NCBI GenBank assembly: GCA_036478595.1
Contig: JAZGEF010000034.1
Coordinates: forward strand, 62,001-126,000
Source of the DNA: Granulosicoccus sp036478595
GTDB taxonomy: Bacteria; Pseudomonadota; Gammaproteobacteria; Granulosicoccales; Granulosicoccaceae
Length of the DNA stretch: 64,000 bases
Direction of reading: 5' to 3'
Notes under the pieces: model-generated
Seen by the model: only the letters and a program-made list of their open reading frames with translations
Databases searched by the model: none
Told to the model about the DNA's origin: nothing
Translations under genes and position numbers: made by a program
Shown here: positions 1 to 9,533 of the stretch, one piece after another
How positions within the stretch are numbered: position 1 is the stretch's first letter
Layout of the letters: every line of letters begins with the position of its first letter

Positions 1-1
1 T

Positions 2-226
2 CACAATCGCAAGTCGATGAAGTCCGTACCGTCTAAAACCGCAGAATCTGACGCGATGTGTAAGGCGTTAAAAAAGCGCGGGTTTAAGTTTGTTGGTAGC
101 ACCATTTGTTATGCCTTTATGCAAGCGTCCGGTATGGTTAATGATCACATGATAGCTTGCCCATCCCATGCAAAGGCCGTGGCGCAAGCCAAAAAGCGTA
201 AACGCCCAAAGCATTGGCCTGCCTAA
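2..226 (+). CDS. tag: DNA-3-methyladenine glycosylase I, C-terminal part
   Basis: Base-excision repair enzyme that removes 3-methyladenine from alkylated DNA. Only the last 75 or so codons are in the window; the reading frame is open to the left edge. The visible part has the Tag signature FKFVGSTICYAFMQASGMVN followed by DHMIAC, where the His and Cys match two of the four zinc ligands of the Tag zinc snap. A basic tail (KKRKRPKHWPA) ends the protein. Identification by motif is firm, but the start and the HhH core lie outside. An internal ATG at 17 is not a real start. Confidence 0.9.
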   Translation, partial: HNRKSMKSVPSKTAESDAMCKALKKRGFKFVGSTICYAFMQASGMVNDHMIACPSHAKAVAQAKKRKRPKHWPA

Positions 227-289
227 TCAAGTTTTTTCACAATCTAGTCCTCTAGCCATCGCGTTCTTTACTAATAACGTTTTTCATCG

Positions 290-1051
290 ATGAATGATCT
301 CATTCAGCTTGCGCTGCCGCTTAGCAGTATCCTGGCCATTGCGCTGTGCTTTGTGTGGAGTGGTTTTGTTCGATCGGGCCTGGGCTTTGGTGGTGCGGCC
401 TTGTCGTTACCGGTGTTTTTGCAGATAGTTGAGGCGCCGCTAATTTTTTTGCCAGCCTTGGCATGGCAGTTATTATTTTTTTCAACGTTTACTGTCTTCA
501 CTCGTATGCACAATGTTAGCTGGCGCTTTTTGGGCAAATTAGGCCTGCAGTTGGCTATTCCGTTTGGCGTAGGCTTATTTGGTTTATTAAGTTTGCCAGC
601 AAATATTCTTGCTGGAATTGTTTATCTCACCACGTTTGTGTTTGGCATAGCATACGTCACCGATCGTATGCTGGGTGGAGGTAATAAATTTGTAAACGCA
701 GTGTCGCTTGGCTTAGGTGGTTATGTGAGCGGTATTGCGTTGATTGGGGCGCCGCTGATTGTCGCAGCTAGTAGTCATCGCTTAAAAAAACACCAAGTGC
801 GTGATACATTTTTTGTGTTCTGGATCGGAATGGTGATCTGTAAATTATCCGCGCTGAAAGTAGCAGACATTGATTTGCAATGGAAGCTGTCGCTGTTGAC
901 TCTTCCATTAGTGGGCATCGGGCATTTTTTTGGTTTGAAATTGCACAATCGAATTGTTAATGGTGACCGCGCAGGCTTTAATCGCTTGATTGGCACCGGC
1001 TTATGTTTAGTGTCGTTTTTGGGCTTGTATTCGGTGATTCGGTCGTATTAA
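290..1051 (+). CDS. TauE/SafE-family (UPF0721) membrane transporter
   Basis: Predicted inner-membrane protein of 253 residues with about seven or eight hydrophobic segments and few charged loops. The N-terminal stretch with FVRSGLGFGGAALSLPVF resembles the first repeat of TauE/SafE permeases, a family tied to export or uptake of sulfite, sulfoacetate and other organosulfur anions. The substrate cannot be read from the sequence. The start ATG lies in a short gap after tag with no strong ribosome-binding site. It sits alone between tag and bioY, so context does not define its job. Confidence 0.75.
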   Translation: MNDLIQLALPLSSILAIALCFVWSGFVRSGLGFGGAALSLPVFLQIVEAPLIFLPALAWQLLFFSTFTVFTRMHNVSWRFLGKLGLQLAIPFGVGLFGLLSLPANILAGIVYLTTFVFGIAYVTDRMLGGGNKFVNAVSLGLGGYVSGIALIGAPLIVAASSHRLKKHQVRDTFFVFWIGMVICKLSALKVADIDLQWKLSLLTLPLVGIGHFFGLKLHNRIVNGDRAGFNRLIGTGLCLVSFLGLYSVIRSY

Positions 1052-1117
1052 AGCGTCGATTTATGCGTGAAGCTGGTAAAATTGTTCATCATTACAGGCT
1101 TCCCTCTGGAGATTTAC

Positions 1118-1720
1118 ATGACAGCCGCGGTTCAAAATCAACCAACTCTCGCTGAAACATTGTGGCAGGGCGATAAAACGCTTGCTCGAAACATCACTTT
1201 GGCCGTCCTCGGCAGCCTTGCTTTGTGGGTGTCAGCAAAAATTCACATACCTTTTTACCCTGTTCCGCTAACCATGCAAACGTTTGTAGTGCTGGTTATT
1301 GGTATGTCGTTTGGTTGGCGTCTCGGTGGTGCCACAGTGGCATTATATTTAGCTGAAGGTGCTATGGGGCTGCCGGTGTTTTCCGGAACGCCTGAAAAAG
1401 GCCTTGGTTTGGTTTATTTGATGGGCCCTACCGGTGGTTATTTGCTAGGCATGTTGGTAGCAGCCGTTGGTGTTGGTTGGTTGGCTGAGCACGGCTGGGA
1501 TCGCCGAATTGTAACCACTGCCTTGGCTATGCTGATCGGTAATGCATTGATCTATATGTTTGGCTTAGCCTGGTTAGGTTCACTGATTGGCTGGGACAAA
1601 CCTGTACTTTCATTCGGTTTTTTCCCATTCATCCCAGGCGACATCTTAAAGCTGGTTCTTGCAGCTATAGCACTACCGGCTGTTTGGAAGCTTCTTGGAA
1701 AAACTCCAAAAAGCAGCTAA
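1118..1720 (+). CDS. bioY: BioY biotin transporter (ECF S component)
   Basis: Membrane substrate-binding subunit for biotin uptake, 200 residues with about six transmembrane segments. Family hallmarks are visible: HIPFYPVPLTMQTFVVL in the first loop, then EGAMGLPVFSGTPEKGLGL and GPTGGYLLG in the middle. I start it at the ATG at 1118, preceded by a good purine site (CTGGAGA); an upstream alternative start at 1067 would add an implausible extension. No bioM/bioN energising genes are adjacent, so it may work alone or with a shared ECF module elsewhere. Its end is followed closely by the DUF4197 gene. Confidence 0.92.
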   Translation: MTAAVQNQPTLAETLWQGDKTLARNITLAVLGSLALWVSAKIHIPFYPVPLTMQTFVVLVIGMSFGWRLGGATVALYLAEGAMGLPVFSGTPEKGLGLVYLMGPTGGYLLGMLVAAVGVGWLAEHGWDRRIVTTALAMLIGNALIYMFGLAWLGSLIGWDKPVLSFGFFPFIPGDILKLVLAAIALPAVWKLLGKTPKSS

Positions 1721-1778
1721 AACCTATGGTGCAACTAACTTGTTGCACTCAAACGGAAAGCTAAGGGATAAATTGTCT

Positions 1779-2513
1779 GTGTCTAAATTGTTAGCGTCAA
1801 GTGTCTTCGGATTCAGCCTCGCTCTGAGTGGCTGTGGTAGCTCTGGGACAACTCTGGATGATCTAAACCGTGCCGCCGCATCTGTACTAAATAGCAGTGC
1901 AGGCGAGCTAGGCATTGGGGAAATCACCCAAGGCTTAAAGCAAGCGCTTACACAAGGGTCAAATATTGTTGTCGCACAGCTTGGCCAGCCGGACGGGTTT
2001 AACAAAGATCCTCGCATACACATCCCGCTGCCAAAAAACTTAGCAAAAGCACGAGACTACGCCAGCAAAGTAGGTTTGCAAGGTAGTTTTGACGATCTCG
2101 AAATTAAGCTTAATAAAGCAGCAGAACGTGCTACACCGCAAGCCAAAAAACTTTTCCTTGGTGCGATACGCGATATGGGCATCGAAGATGCAAAAGCGAT
2201 ATTGCAAGGGCCAGATAACGCTGCAACACAATATTTCCAACAAAAAACGGGCGCATCACTTGAAAGCGCGATGCGCCCCCTGATTGATAACGCTCTTAAC
2301 CAGGTTGGTGCTGTTCGCTCATTCAATTCTGCGATGGCTAAATACAAAACAATTCCATTAGCGCCTGATGTTAGTGCTGATTTAACTGGCCATGTTGTTG
2401 ATAAAGGTATCAGCGGAATCTTTCTTTACTTAGCAGAAGAAGAAAAAGCCATTCGAAATAACCCAGTTAAACGTACAACTGAACTTTTGCAGCGCGTATT
2501 CGGTAGCCAATAA
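1779..2513 (+). CDS. DUF4197 family lipoprotein
   Basis: Protein of unknown function matching the DUF4197 pattern: GLKQALTQGSNIVVAQLGQP, then IHIPLPKNLAKARDY, a central AAERATPQAKKLFLGAIRDM, and the C-terminal block FLYLAEEEKAIRNNPVKRT. With the GTG start at 1779 (AAGGGA about ten bases upstream) the first 19 residues form a lipoprotein signal ending LALSGC, so the mature protein should be lipidated and periplasmic. A TTG at 1773 is an alternative start. Longer in-frame extensions would overlap bioY and bury the signal peptide. No function is established for the family. Confidence 0.8.
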   Translation: MSKLLASSVFGFSLALSGCGSSGTTLDDLNRAAASVLNSSAGELGIGEITQGLKQALTQGSNIVVAQLGQPDGFNKDPRIHIPLPKNLAKARDYASKVGLQGSFDDLEIKLNKAAERATPQAKKLFLGAIRDMGIEDAKAILQGPDNAATQYFQQKTGASLESAMRPLIDNALNQVGAVRSFNSAMAKYKTIPLAPDVSADLTGHVVDKGISGIFLYLAEEEKAIRNNPVKRTTELLQRVFGSQ

Positions 2514-2586
2514 TATTAATGAGTTATATTATCGACTAACGCGATTCAGCCACTAATAAACTACGACAAGAGTAATTTCCTGTTCC

Positions 2587-3117
2587 ATGGGACAAACCAA
2601 TTTAATAGATAAACACAGCTTTGATCGCGAAGAGTTGCTTGCTTGTGGGCGTGGCGAAACTTTCGGTGAAGGCAACGCTCGTTTGCCGGTGCCCAACATG
2701 TTGATGATGGATCGCATTACGTCGATTACAGCAGAGGGTGGCGAGCATGGCAAGGGAGAAATCAAAGCTGAGTTGGATATCAACCCCGATCTCTGGTTTT
2801 TTGATTGCCATTTTATCGGTGATCCGGTCATGCCTGGCTGTCTTGGCTTAGACGCCTTATGGCAGCTGGTTGGTTTTTTTCTGGGCTGGAAGGGCAATCC
2901 AGGGCGCGGCCGAGCATTAGGGGCTGGCGAAGTTAAATTTTTTGGGCAAGTGCTACCTACCGCCAAAGTAGTTACTTATGAACTTCAAATGAAGCGTTTA
3001 ATCGAACGCAAGCTTGTGATGGGTATTGCCGACGGGCGCATGCTCGTTGATGGTAGGGAGATATACACAGCTAGGGATCTACGAGTTGGCCTGTTTACTT
3101 CCACTGAAAATTTTTAA
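2587..3117 (+). CDS. fabA: FabA 3-hydroxydecanoyl-ACP dehydratase/isomerase
   Basis: Bifunctional dehydratase/isomerase that introduces the cis double bond in anaerobic unsaturated fatty acid synthesis. At 176 residues it is the normal size. The active-site His75 lies in DCHFIGDPVMPGCLGLDA and the acidic partner is Asp89, five residues later than in E. coli because the N-terminus is slightly longer. It is followed 14 bases later by fabB, the classic operon. The ATG at 2587 has only a weak ribosome-binding site. Confidence 0.97.
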   Translation: MGQTNLIDKHSFDREELLACGRGETFGEGNARLPVPNMLMMDRITSITAEGGEHGKGEIKAELDINPDLWFFDCHFIGDPVMPGCLGLDALWQLVGFFLGWKGNPGRGRALGAGEVKFFGQVLPTAKVVTYELQMKRLIERKLVMGIADGRMLVDGREIYTARDLRVGLFTSTENF

Positions 3118-3131
3118 GAAGCCTTAAAATT

Positions 3132-4349
3132 ATGCGACGTGCTGTCATTACTGGTATTGGAATTGTTTCGTGTCTTGGCAACGACAAGGCATCAGTGACT
3201 GAATCTCTTCGTGCTGGCAAATCTGGCATTACGGCTCGGCCTGAATACGCAGAGCTTGGTATGCGAAGTCAGGTAGCTGCAGCGCCGGTTATTGATCTGA
3301 AGGAGCATATCGATCGCAAGCAATTGCGTTTTATGGGTGCGGCGGCGGCTTACGCCTACGTCGCCATGCGTGATGCCATTGCCGATGCCGGCCTAACTGA
3401 CGCTGAGGTATCAAATGATCGAACTGGCATCATTGCAGGTTCTGGCGGTGGGTCATCATCCAGCCAGGTAGATGCAGCGGATCTATTGCGCAATAAAGGC
3501 GTGCGAAGAGTTGGCCCATATCGCGTTACGCAAACCATGGGTAGCACCGTTTCTGCTTGCCTGGCAACGCCATTCAAAATTCAAGGCACCAATTATTCAA
3601 TTTCCTCTGCGTGTAGCACTAGTGCTCATTGCATCGGTAATGCTCTGGAGTTAATCCAGCTAGGTAAGCAAGATCGTGTATTTGCTGGCGGTGGCGAAGA
3701 AGAGCATTGGACACTCAGCTGCTTGTTTGACGCAATGGGTGCCTTATCAACTAAATATAACGGCACGCCAGAAAAAGCATCACGTGCATACGACGCTGAT
3801 CGTGATGGCTTTGTTATTGCCGGTGGGGGCGGTATGGTTGTTGTCGAAGAGTTAGAAGCAGCAAGAGCCCGAGGTGCGCGTATCTATGCTGAAGTAGTGG
3901 GCTATGGTGCAAGTTCTGATGGTTATGACATGGTTGCACCTTCTGGTGAAGGCGCACGACGTTGTATGGAGCTCGCTAGCGCGACCGTGGATACACCGAT
4001 TGATTACATCAATGCTCATGGCACTAGTACGCCGGTAGGTGATATCGCCGAGCTTAAAGCCGTAAAAGCCACGTTTGGTGATGCTATTCCAAATATAGGA
4101 TCAACCAAGTCATTGTCTGGCCACTCATTAGGCGCTGCTGGTGTGCAAGAAGCAATCTATAGCTTGTTAATGCAGGAGTCTGGGTTTATTGCAGAGTCGA
4201 TCAACATCGATAAACTAGATGCTGAGACTGAAGATATGCCTATCGTGCGTGCACGCATAGACAATGCAATGGTTGACACGGTGATGAGCAATAGCTTTGG
4301 CTTTGGCGGCACCAATGCATCATTGGTATTTCGTAAGCTTGGCGATTAG
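3132..4349 (+). CDS. fabB: FabB beta-ketoacyl-ACP synthase I
   Basis: Condensing enzyme that elongates the cis-unsaturated acyl-ACP made by FabA. It has 405 residues, with the nucleophile Cys161 in SSACSTSAHC and the two catalytic histidines in INAHGTSTPVGD and SLSGHSLGAAG. The C-terminal SNSFGFGGTNAS is the usual thiolase-fold ending. Translation is probably coupled to fabA through the 14-base gap. The FabB assignment rather than FabF rests on linkage to fabA and overall motif match. Confidence 0.97.
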   Translation: MRRAVITGIGIVSCLGNDKASVTESLRAGKSGITARPEYAELGMRSQVAAAPVIDLKEHIDRKQLRFMGAAAAYAYVAMRDAIADAGLTDAEVSNDRTGIIAGSGGGSSSSQVDAADLLRNKGVRRVGPYRVTQTMGSTVSACLATPFKIQGTNYSISSACSTSAHCIGNALELIQLGKQDRVFAGGGEEEHWTLSCLFDAMGALSTKYNGTPEKASRAYDADRDGFVIAGGGGMVVVEELEAARARGARIYAEVVGYGASSDGYDMVAPSGEGARRCMELASATVDTPIDYINAHGTSTPVGDIAELKAVKATFGDAIPNIGSTKSLSGHSLGAAGVQEAIYSLLMQESGFIAESINIDKLDAETEDMPIVRARIDNAMVDTVMSNSFGFGGTNASLVFRKLGD

Positions 4350-4402
4350 CAGAGTCGCCGCTAGTTGATAATGCTAGACGATACTGCTAATACGTTACTG
4401 TG

Positions 4403-5392
4403 TTAATAGACGAGCGGCTTTTCTTCTAAAGCCGCGAATTGCTCTCTAAGTGAGAGCACATGCTCATCCCAAAATCGGGCATCTGCAAAAAATGGGAACG
4501 CAATCTTGAAAGCCGGGTCTTCCCAGCGTTTCGCGATCCATGCTGCGTAGTGAATGATGCGCAATGCACGTAGTGGCTCGATAAGCGATAGCTCTTGTTC
4601 GTCAAATTCTCGAAACTCATAGTAACCATCCAGTATGTCGCCTAAACGGGCTTGAGCATAAGCACGATCTCCTGAAATAAACATCCAGATATCTTGCACA
4701 GCAGGGCCGGTGGCGGCATCGTCAAAATCAAGCAAGTGAGGGGTATTGCTTTGTCCCCACAAAATATTGCCAGGATGAAAATCGCCGTGTATGCAGATCT
4801 GGCGACAAGCGCTGGCACTGTTAAAGCGCTCATGTACGATCGGCATGATGTGATCAACTAGGGAGAAGTAGTTTTCGTGTGATGTTGATGGCACCAGGTT
4901 TGAATTGCGCAACAGCGCAATTGATTCGTCTCCGAGGCGAGCTGGATTTATGGTGGGTCTGTGTTCAAACGAGGTTTGCTCGCCTGCGCTGTGCAAACGG
5001 GCAAGGGTGCGGCCAATAACAGTGAGTTGTTCTGGATTATCAAGCTCGGGTGGGCGGCCTCCTGCGCGTGGGAACAGGCAAAAACGATACGGCCCAGCTT
5101 CTAGCAGCGTATTGCCATTTTCGCCAGCTATTGGTGCGATAACAGGTAAGTCGTATTCAACGAGAAGCTGGCAAAAACGGTGTTCTTCAAGGATGGCGGC
5201 GTCGGTCCAGCGCTCAGGGCGATAGAATTTGGCGATGACATTGCTGCCATCTTGGAGGCCAATTTGGTACACCCTGTTTTCGTAGCTATTGAGTGCTGAA
5301 ACTCGGCCATCGGTTTGCCAGCCGCGCGCATCAATGGCATCCAGTATCTGAACAGGATCCAAGTGTTGGAAAGCCAGCGTTGCGTTGTCCAA
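4403..5392 (-). CDS. srkA: SrkA/RdoA stress-response Ser/Thr kinase
   Basis: Aminoglycoside-phosphotransferase-fold protein kinase of the SrkA (YihE/RdoA) family, which in E. coli counters stress-induced death. It has 329 residues. Seen in sequence are the N-terminal LNSYENRVYQIG and VIAKFYRPERW, catalytic loop CIHGDFHPGNILW and metal-binding LLDFDDAATGPAVQDIW. The start is a TTG at 5392; the resulting N-terminus (MDNATLAFQHLDP) lines up with the E. coli protein, which supports it. The gene converges on fabB and diverges from accB. Confidence 0.92.
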   Translation of the reverse strand: MDNATLAFQHLDPVQILDAIDARGWQTDGRVSALNSYENRVYQIGLQDGSNVIAKFYRPERWTDAAILEEHRFCQLLVEYDLPVIAPIAGENGNTLLEAGPYRFCLFPRAGGRPPELDNPEQLTVIGRTLARLHSAGEQTSFEHRPTINPARLGDESIALLRNSNLVPSTSHENYFSLVDHIMPIVHERFNSASACRQICIHGDFHPGNILWGQSNTPHLLDFDDAATGPAVQDIWMFISGDRAYAQARLGDILDGYYEFREFDEQELSLIEPLRALRIIHYAAWIAKRWEDPAFKIAFPFFADARFWDEHVLSLREQFAALEEKPLVY

Positions 5393-5455
5393 ATTGATTG
5401 TAAATTCCTTGATGTATCGAGTTAATGTCGCGAAATGTCTGTAGTTTGCGCCGAT

Positions 5456-5483
5456 TTGATGATATCTTGTCGCCTAATATTTT
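5456..5483 (+). promoter_or_regulatory. candidate sigma-70 promoter for accBC
   Basis: In the 187-base gap between srkA and accB there is TTGATG followed after 16 bases by TATTTT, inside an AT-rich patch (TAATATTTTATC). This is a plausible but weak match placed about 100 bases before accB. Alternative -10 registers overlap it. Confidence 0.3.
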
Positions 5484-5579
5484 ATCACCTGGCGCGCCGC
5501 GGCAGGATACTTTCAGTTGCGCGAGCAATTGCGCAGCAATTCCACCGAAAAAAACAAAACACAATAACGGGACCAGTTG

Positions 5580-6038
5580 ATGGACATCCGCAAGATAAAA
5601 AAACTCATTGAATTACTAGAAGATTCCGATGTGGCAGAGATCGAAATCGTCGAAGGAGAAGAGTCTGTGCGTATTGCCAGAGGCACCACAGCGTCGCCAG
5701 TAATCAGCGCGCCGATGATGGCCCAAGCGGCTCCAATGCCTATGGCTGCCCCTGCGGCTGTTGGCCAAGCACCTGCTGCTCAAATTGCTGACACATTACC
5801 TCCGGGTACTATTATTGAGTCGCCAATGGTTGGTACATATTACGGTGCACCATCAGCAGATGCCAAACCCTTCATTGACCTTGGGCAACAAGTGAATAAA
5901 GGCGACACGCTTTGTATTATCGAAGCAATGAAAATCATGAATCAGATCGAAGCCGAAGTCAGTGGCACGGTCAGAGCAATTTTGGTGGATGACGGGCAGC
6001 CGGTTGAATTCGGCGAACCATTAATCGTGATTGATTGA
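5580..6038 (+). CDS. accB: AccB biotin carboxyl carrier protein
   Basis: Biotin carrier subunit of acetyl-CoA carboxylase, 152 residues. The N-terminal helix (MDIRKIKKLIELL) is followed by an Ala/Pro-rich linker around residues 38-70 and a C-terminal biotinyl domain with the biotin lysine Lys118 in IIEAMKIMNQIEAEV. The ATG at 5580 is chosen over the TTG one codon earlier because the family begins MDIRKIKKL; a GGGA lies upstream. accC follows after 11 bases. The aroQ gene that often precedes accB is not here. Confidence 0.97.
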   Translation: MDIRKIKKLIELLEDSDVAEIEIVEGEESVRIARGTTASPVISAPMMAQAAPMPMAAPAAVGQAPAAQIADTLPPGTIIESPMVGTYYGAPSADAKPFIDLGQQVNKGDTLCIIEAMKIMNQIEAEVSGTVRAILVDDGQPVEFGEPLIVID

Positions 6039-6049
6039 GCTGCTTTCAG

Positions 6050-7402
6050 ATGGACAAACCTCTTAATAAAATTCTGATTGCCAACCGTGGCGAAATCGCG
6101 CTGCGCATCATGCGTTGCTGTCGTGATCTCGGTATTAAAACGGTCGCGGTTTATTCAACTGCTGATCGTGATTTAAAACACGTTCGGCTTGCCGATGAAG
6201 CCGTATGTATCGGGCCACCGTCATCAACTCAAAGCTATTTAAATATACCGGCTATCATTAGCGCTGCAGAAATCACGCAGGCTGAAGCTATTCATCCGGG
6301 TTACGGTTTTTTAGCTGAAAACGCTGATTTTGCCGAACGTGTTGAATCCAGCGGGTTTGAATTCATCGGCCCAAAAGCTGAAACCATCCGGCTAATGGGT
6401 GACAAGGTCAGCGCCATCAAAGAGATGCGCGCCGCCGGGGTACCTTGTGTGCCAGGGTCTGATGGCCCCTTGGGTGACGACGACCAACAAAACTTCGATA
6501 CCGCAAAGCGAATTGGTTACCCAATCATCATCAAAGCTTCGGGTGGTGGTGGCGGTCGCGGAATGCGGGTTGTTCATGAGGAAGGCGAGTTGCTGCAATC
6601 AATTGAAATGACTCGTAGCGAGGCGCAATCCACGTTTGGCAATCCCGTTATCTATATGGAAAAATTCCTCCAAACTCCACGTCACGTAGAGTTTCAGGTT
6701 ATTGCCGATAAACATGGAAACGCCGTTCATCTTGGTGAGCGAGACTGCTCAATGCAACGTCGCCATCAAAAAGTGGTTGAAGAAGCACCTGCACCTGGTG
6801 TGGATGAAGCTACGCGTGCCGACATGGGTAAACGCTGCACGGATGCGTGTAAACGTATTGGTTATCGAGGTGCAGGTACGTTTGAGTTTCTCTATGAAAA
6901 CGGCGAATTTTATTTCATCGAAATGAATACGCGAGTGCAGGTTGAACATCCGGTAACAGAAATGGTCACGGGTGTTGATATCATCAAAGAACAAATATTT
7001 GCTGCAGAAGGGCGCATATTACGTCACAAGCAATCAGATATTTCCATAACAGGCCACGCATTTGAGTGCAGAATCAACGCTGAAGACCCGCAAACTTTTA
7101 TGCCTTCACCGGGTGTAATCAATCAATATCATGCGCCTGGTGGTTTAGGTGTGCGAGTGGATACGCATATCTATAATGGCTATCGCGTACCACCACATTA
7201 CGATTCTATGATTGGCAAGCTAATTGTTACAGCCAATTTTCGAGAAACAGCCATGGCTCGCATGCGCGGCGCACTGAGTGAAGTATTTATTGATGGCATC
7301 AAAACGAACATACCTTTGCATATGGATATCTTTTCCGACGAGAATTTTCAAGCCGGCGGTACGGACATTCATTATCTCGAACGTAAATTAGAAGACGAAT
7401 AA
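6050..7402 (+). CDS. accC: AccC biotin carboxylase
   Basis: ATP-grasp biotin carboxylase that carboxylates AccB-biotin in the first half-reaction of malonyl-CoA synthesis. It has 450 residues from the ATG at 6050. Visible are the N-terminal KILIANRGEIALRIMR, the glycine-rich ATP loop KASGGGGGRGMR, EKFLQTPRHVEFQV, and the active-site segments FIEMNTRVQVEHPVTEMVTG and ECRINAEDP. It forms an operon with accB upstream and prmA 18 bases downstream. Confidence 0.97.
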   Translation: MDKPLNKILIANRGEIALRIMRCCRDLGIKTVAVYSTADRDLKHVRLADEAVCIGPPSSTQSYLNIPAIISAAEITQAEAIHPGYGFLAENADFAERVESSGFEFIGPKAETIRLMGDKVSAIKEMRAAGVPCVPGSDGPLGDDDQQNFDTAKRIGYPIIIKASGGGGGRGMRVVHEEGELLQSIEMTRSEAQSTFGNPVIYMEKFLQTPRHVEFQVIADKHGNAVHLGERDCSMQRRHQKVVEEAPAPGVDEATRADMGKRCTDACKRIGYRGAGTFEFLYENGEFYFIEMNTRVQVEHPVTEMVTGVDIIKEQIFAAEGRILRHKQSDISITGHAFECRINAEDPQTFMPSPGVINQYHAPGGLGVRVDTHIYNGYRVPPHYDSMIGKLIVTANFRETAMARMRGALSEVFIDGIKTNIPLHMDIFSDENFQAGGTDIHYLERKLEDE

Positions 7403-7420
7403 GCGTCGCTGGATCAGCCC

Positions 7421-8347
7421 TTGGATCAATCGAAAGAGCAGCCATGGCCGGAGGTGCATATACGAGCCACACCCGAATCGGCTGAAGATCTGGAACAATG
7501 GTTGTTTGCCGCCGGGGCTGTTTCTGTTAGTTACAGGGATGAGAGGGACGAACCAATATTAGAGCCCGCACCAGGCGAATTTCGATTGTGGGAGCACATC
7601 GAGCTGATCGGATTGTTCACGCAAGATTACACGCCAGCGCGTGTGCATGATGCGATGATGCTTGCTGCCGCAGCTAATGGGTTAGTGCCCACCGTGTATT
7701 CATTAACTTTGCTAGGCGATCAAGTATGGGAGCGAGCATGGATGGACGCATTCGAGCCTATGCAATTTGGACCATCGCTTTGGGTATGTCCATCCCATCG
7801 ACCATTCGTTGATAAAACTGCTATTAATATCAAGCTTGACCCTGGGTTAGCATTTGGTACGGGTACCCATGCAACTACGGCTCTTTGCCTGAAATGGTTA
7901 GGATCCCTCACTGCCAATCATCCACAATCACTGGCGGGGCAGCGAATCGTAGACTATGGTTGCGGTTCGGGGGTGTTAGCCATTGCTGCAGCTATGCTTG
8001 GTGCAAGGCAATTGTTAGCGATTGATATTGACCCTCAAGCGCTACAGGCCACCCGGCAAAATGCTGTCGCCAATGGCGTGAGTGATCGCATTGAGACGGC
8101 GTTTGAAGCGCCTGAAACCCTAGAAGCTTGTGACTTGTTAATGGCCAATATATTGTTTCAACCCTTGATGCAGTTAGCGGACACATTTGCCCTCATGGTG
8201 CAATCTCATGGCACGCTCGTGATGTCTGGCTTATTAGAGGAGCAAATCGAGCCGCTGCGCTTACGGTACAATGACGCGTTTGAATTCGAGTCAGACGAGA
8301 TTCAGAATGGATGGGCGCGGCTCGTCGCATCCCGCCGCACAACATAA
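7421..8347 (+). CDS. prmA: PrmA ribosomal protein L11 methyltransferase
   Basis: SAM-dependent methyltransferase that trimethylates ribosomal protein L11. It has 308 residues. The N-terminal L11-recognition domain is followed by LDPGLAFGTGTHATTALCL, SAM motif VDYGCGSGVLAIAA and MANILFQPL. The start is a TTG at 7421; it preserves the tryptophan near the N-terminus typical of PrmA, whereas the next candidate, GTG at 7454, would cut it off. It follows accC in the usual gammaproteobacterial order. The next gene starts within its stop codon (TAATG). Confidence 0.92.
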   Translation: MDQSKEQPWPEVHIRATPESAEDLEQWLFAAGAVSVSYRDERDEPILEPAPGEFRLWEHIELIGLFTQDYTPARVHDAMMLAAAANGLVPTVYSLTLLGDQVWERAWMDAFEPMQFGPSLWVCPSHRPFVDKTAINIKLDPGLAFGTGTHATTALCLKWLGSLTANHPQSLAGQRIVDYGCGSGVLAIAAAMLGARQLLAIDIDPQALQATRQNAVANGVSDRIETAFEAPETLEACDLLMANILFQPLMQLADTFALMVQSHGTLVMSGLLEEQIEPLRLRYNDAFEFESDEIQNGWARLVASRRTT

Positions 8348-9498
8348 TGGCCTATCCCAGCTCAGACACAGAAATCGAACAAAGCTTGCAGACACGTTGT
8401 TCTAATTGTCTGACAGTGTTTGAAGTCTCTCGTGAATTACTTGCCTCAAGTGATACACGCGTGCGCTGCGGCGAGTGCCTGTCTATATTTGACGCTCGTG
8501 AAGGCTTGCGCTCCGATGCCGCTGCAGCACCGAATAATGCCAGCGATATAAACACAGGCGAAAACGGTGAGGATACCAACGCTTCAGAGCCTGCTGCACT
8601 CAATGGGTCGACCGCCGATAGTGCTGCGCTAGATGTCACCTATTCGGATTTTGACTTGTTTTCCGAAGAAGCTGATTTGCCTGAAATTGCCTATTTTGAT
8701 CAAACTCGTGACACGGCAAGTTTTGATTTCGACACTGTTGCCTTAGAAAACGATGAAACGTTTAGCGATACCTTGTTTGCGCATGATGTCACCATTGATG
8801 CAAACGTTGCGCAATTGGAAGCGGCAGCATCGGCACAGGCTGCTGATGTTGAGTTTGTTAGCGATGATGTGCCCACTGAACCATTAATATTTAACTATCG
8901 CGATGCAGAACCTGTCAGCGCTGAGGCCGATGTGTCAGACGATGTTATGACTGCGGACAATGATGAATCTGATAGCGCTGCTGGGATTGAGTTTCAAGAC
9001 ATAGATAATGATGTGCAGCGGCCCATTCCATGGTTGCTGTCTATTTTGTTGCTCGTCACCTTTGCTGTGGTCATTGGCGGCATGTATGTCTCTAGAGAAT
9101 TTCAAAGCGTGTCCAAAATTGCAGCCCTGCGTCCAGTGCTACAAGCAGGCTGTGCTGTATTTCGATGCAAGGTGCCGCCGCGCGTCGACCTAAGTGCTTT
9201 GAAAGCTGTGCAACGAAATGCCTATTCTCATCCCACTGTTGATAATGCCCTGGTGCTCACTATGGGTATCCGCAATGACGCAGAATTCGAACAGCCATTG
9301 CCGGTGCTGGTCATTAGTTTGAGTGATCGTAACGGGCGAACAGTGGCAAAAAGGGATTTTATGCCCAAAGACTACCTTGAACAATGGAAGCTTGCTGATA
9401 CCATCGTGCCGGGCAAAAGGCTGGATGTGACCTTGGAAGTGAAGGATCCAGGCAATCGCGCAACCGGCTTTGAATTGCAGTTTCGTAGCATGCGCTAG
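8347..9498 (+). CDS. zinc-ribbon DUF3426 membrane protein
   Basis: Protein of 383 residues with an N-terminal MJ0042-type zinc ribbon (two CxxC pairs: CSNC near residue 19 and CGEC near 42), a long acidic low-complexity region to about residue 230, one transmembrane helix (WLLSILLLVTFAVVIGGMYV), and a C-terminal DUF3426 domain ending in a beta-rich FELQFRSMR. The same gene sits between prmA and dusB in many gammaproteobacteria. Its role is not established. The ATG at 8347 overlaps the prmA stop, implying translational coupling. Confidence 0.85.
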   Translation: MAYPSSDTEIEQSLQTRCSNCLTVFEVSRELLASSDTRVRCGECLSIFDAREGLRSDAAAAPNNASDINTGENGEDTNASEPAALNGSTADSAALDVTYSDFDLFSEEADLPEIAYFDQTRDTASFDFDTVALENDETFSDTLFAHDVTIDANVAQLEAAASAQAADVEFVSDDVPTEPLIFNYRDAEPVSAEADVSDDVMTADNDESDSAAGIEFQDIDNDVQRPIPWLLSILLLVTFAVVIGGMYVSREFQSVSKIAALRPVLQAGCAVFRCKVPPRVDLSALKAVQRNAYSHPTVDNALVLTMGIRNDAEFEQPLPVLVISLSDRNGRTVAKRDFMPKDYLEQWKLADTIVPGKRLDVTLEVKDPGNRATGFELQFRSMR

Positions 9499-9533
9499 CA
9501 GCATTACCGTTTCTTATCCGTTAGAATAAACGG